DNA of 34,974 nt from Bacteroidia bacterium. Lineage in GTDB: Bacteria > Bacteroidota > Bacteroidia > Palsa-965. The notes under the pieces were generated by a model, which did no database searches, was not told the DNA's origin, and saw only the letters and a list, made by a program, of their open reading frames with translations. Both the position numbers and the translations under genes were made by a program. Shown here piece by piece: positions 34,564-34,974 of this stretch (the stretch's first letter is position 1; each line of letters begins with the position of its first letter). Where the stretch lies: positions 1-34,974 of the forward strand of contig JAKLJE010000035.1 in the NCBI GenBank assembly GCA_023151315.1. The letters run 5' to 3'.

Positions 34564-34671
34564 GGTTCTCCCTCGGCGAAAGCTCGGGATAAACTCCGCT
34601 CAACTGGTTTAGCATCTGACGGAGCCTGTGTCGAGGAATCGAGAGAGATCAGAAGGTTTGGGGTTCGAATC
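34564..34671 (+). pseudogene. Disrupted tRNA-Arg-like copy
   Basis: Blocks of the downstream tRNA-Arg recur in order: GGTTC (34564-34568), CTCAACTGG (34599-34607), AGCATCTGAC (34611-34620), then 25 identical bases covering the end of the anticodon stem, the variable loop and the T arm (34647-34671). About 27 unrelated bases lie between the first two blocks. The anticodon loop (CTACGGA in the intact gene) is replaced by about 28 bases (34621-34648). The 3' acceptor strand is replaced, so no acceptor stem can form. It could be a remnant of gene duplication, a target of small-element insertion, or an assembly error between tRNA-linked repeats. Confidence 0.6.
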
Positions 34672-34691
34672 GTCCCCTTCAAAATAAAAAC

Positions 34692-34765
34692 GGTTCCGTA
34701 GCTCAACTGGATAGAGCATCTGACTACGGATCAGAAGGTTTGGGGTTCGAATCCCTACGGGACCA
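34692..34765 (+). tRNA. tRNA-Arg (anticodon ACG)
   Basis: A complete cloverleaf is present: 7-bp acceptor stem (GGTTCCG with CGGGACC, one T-G wobble), D stem GCTC/GAGC, anticodon stem TCTGA/TCAGA with loop CTACGGA (anticodon ACG, reading CGN arginine codons after A-to-I editing), and T stem TGGGG/CCCTA with loop TTCGAAT. The discriminator is A and CCA is not encoded. A promoter lies upstream and a strong terminator begins 5 bases downstream. Confidence 0.95.
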
Positions 34766-34769
34766 CTTA

Positions 34770-34795
34770 AAGGCTGCAGCGATGCAGCCTTTTTT
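34770..34795 (+). terminator. Intrinsic terminator of tRNA-Arg
   Basis: A 9-bp stem (AAGGCTGCA at 34770-34778, TGCAGCCTT at 34783-34791) is closed by the stable GNRA-type tetraloop GCGA and followed by six T residues. It starts 5 bases after the tRNA. Confidence 0.9.
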
Positions 34796-34835
34796 ATTTC
34801 GCAGGGATTCGAGGATCCGCTGCCGCGGAATCATC

Positions 34836-34876
34836 GCCCGCTAAAAATGTCCACCGGACATTTTTTTCACGCGGGC
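34836..34876. other. Nested long hairpin in the repeat spacer
   Basis: An outer stem GCCCGC/GCGGGC (34836-34841 with 34871-34876) encloses a perfect 10-bp stem (34843-34852 with 34856-34865), whose loop is ACC and whose core is ATGTCC/GGACAT. The T-rich right side could make it a second terminator, but its size and context suggest a palindromic repetitive element. Confidence 0.7.
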
Positions 34877-34897
34877 TCTCCCGTACGGGACCACTTG

Positions 34898-34923
34898 AAG
34901 GCTGCAGCGATGCAGCCTTTTTT
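34898..34923 (+). terminator. Second copy of the tRNA terminator
   Basis: The stem, GCGA loop and T-run are identical to those at 34770-34795, shifted by 128 bases. It is carried by the second repeat copy. No gene lies between the two. Confidence 0.8.
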
Positions 34924-34974
34924 ATTTCGCAGGGATTCGAGGATCCGCTGCCGCGGAATCATCGCCCGCTAAAA

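Larger units (their letters stand above)
34756..34974 (+). repeat. 128-bp tandem repeat beginning in the tRNA-Arg 3' end
   Basis: A 91-bp block at 34756-34846 recurs at 34884-34974 with one difference (A at 34769, G at 34897). Both copies start with the last bases of the tRNA (TACGGGACCA) and hold the terminator hairpin, a 40-bp region with a TCCGC/GCGGA hairpin, and the left arm of a GCCCGC/GCGGGC stem. A 37-bp spacer separates them, giving a period of 128 bp. The second copy runs to the window edge, so more copies may follow. Confidence 0.93.

Noticed and set aside
34621-34648. Small intron in the anticodon loop of the upstream tRNA copy
   Set aside because: The acceptor stem is also broken by other DNA and no bulge-helix-bulge or self-splicing structure is visible, so the copy cannot be a functional tRNA.
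34515-34706. 63-residue open frame on the minus strand
   Set aside because: It covers the tRNA promoter, the disrupted tRNA copy and the start of tRNA-Arg, and its composition is not protein-like.

Overview
The window looks like part of a chromosome from a member of the Bacteroidota, probably an aerobic environmental lineage. Four proteins end in type IX secretion (T9SS) sorting tails. Several promoters match the Bacteroidota -7 box TAnnTTTG. Shine-Dalgarno sites are almost absent. There are two OstA/LptD-family proteins of the Bacteroidota kind and a long-form IspH. Most of the window is densely packed housekeeping and cell-envelope DNA. No phage, insertion sequence, CRISPR array or rRNA was seen.

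Layout. 1-2955 (+): the tail of a STAS-like protein, purA, and a secreted OstA/LptA-like protein. 2961-9847 (-): a small protein of a family often mislabelled 'ABC transporter ATPase', a fatty acid desaturase, a tight four-gene run (MCE protein, membrane Fe-S oxidoreductase, HAD-like phosphatase, CCG-domain Fe-S protein), and an N-acetylmuramoyl-L-alanine amidase with its own terminator. 9879-17529 (+): LptD-like outer-membrane protein, M28 peptidase, ispH, DoxX protein, lipoprotein, B12-binding radical SAM enzyme. 17551-20366 (-): DEAD-box RNA helicase and cytidylate kinase. 20454-28165 (mixed): a small membrane protein, a PlsC-type acyltransferase, a class III aminotransferase, a CoA-binding protein coupled to an MFS transporter, a DUF2279-like protein and a TPR-SpoIIE phosphatase. 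28173-34159 (-): an MFS transporter after an overlapping run of four secreted T9SS cargo proteins, three of them six-bladed kelch-type propellers. 34234-34974 (+): a small unknown protein, a disrupted tRNA-like copy, an intact tRNA-Arg(ACG), and a 128-bp tandem repeat that starts inside the 3' end of that tRNA and runs off the window.

How the genes fit together. Envelope biogenesis is the main theme: LptA-like and LptD-like proteins (lipopolysaccharide export), amidase (peptidoglycan), MCE protein (lipid transport), desaturase and PlsC (membrane lipids), and IspH (isoprenoids). The kelch/GEVED operon probably makes a set of cell-surface proteins.

The most unusual material is non-coding. It comprises the tRNA-derived tandem repeat and disrupted tRNA copy at the right end, 7-bp-phased GAC(G/T)TTA tracts next to three promoters, and several promoter boxes only 3-5 bases from the start codon, which suggests leaderless mRNAs. 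Homology calls come from reading the sequence, not from searches.
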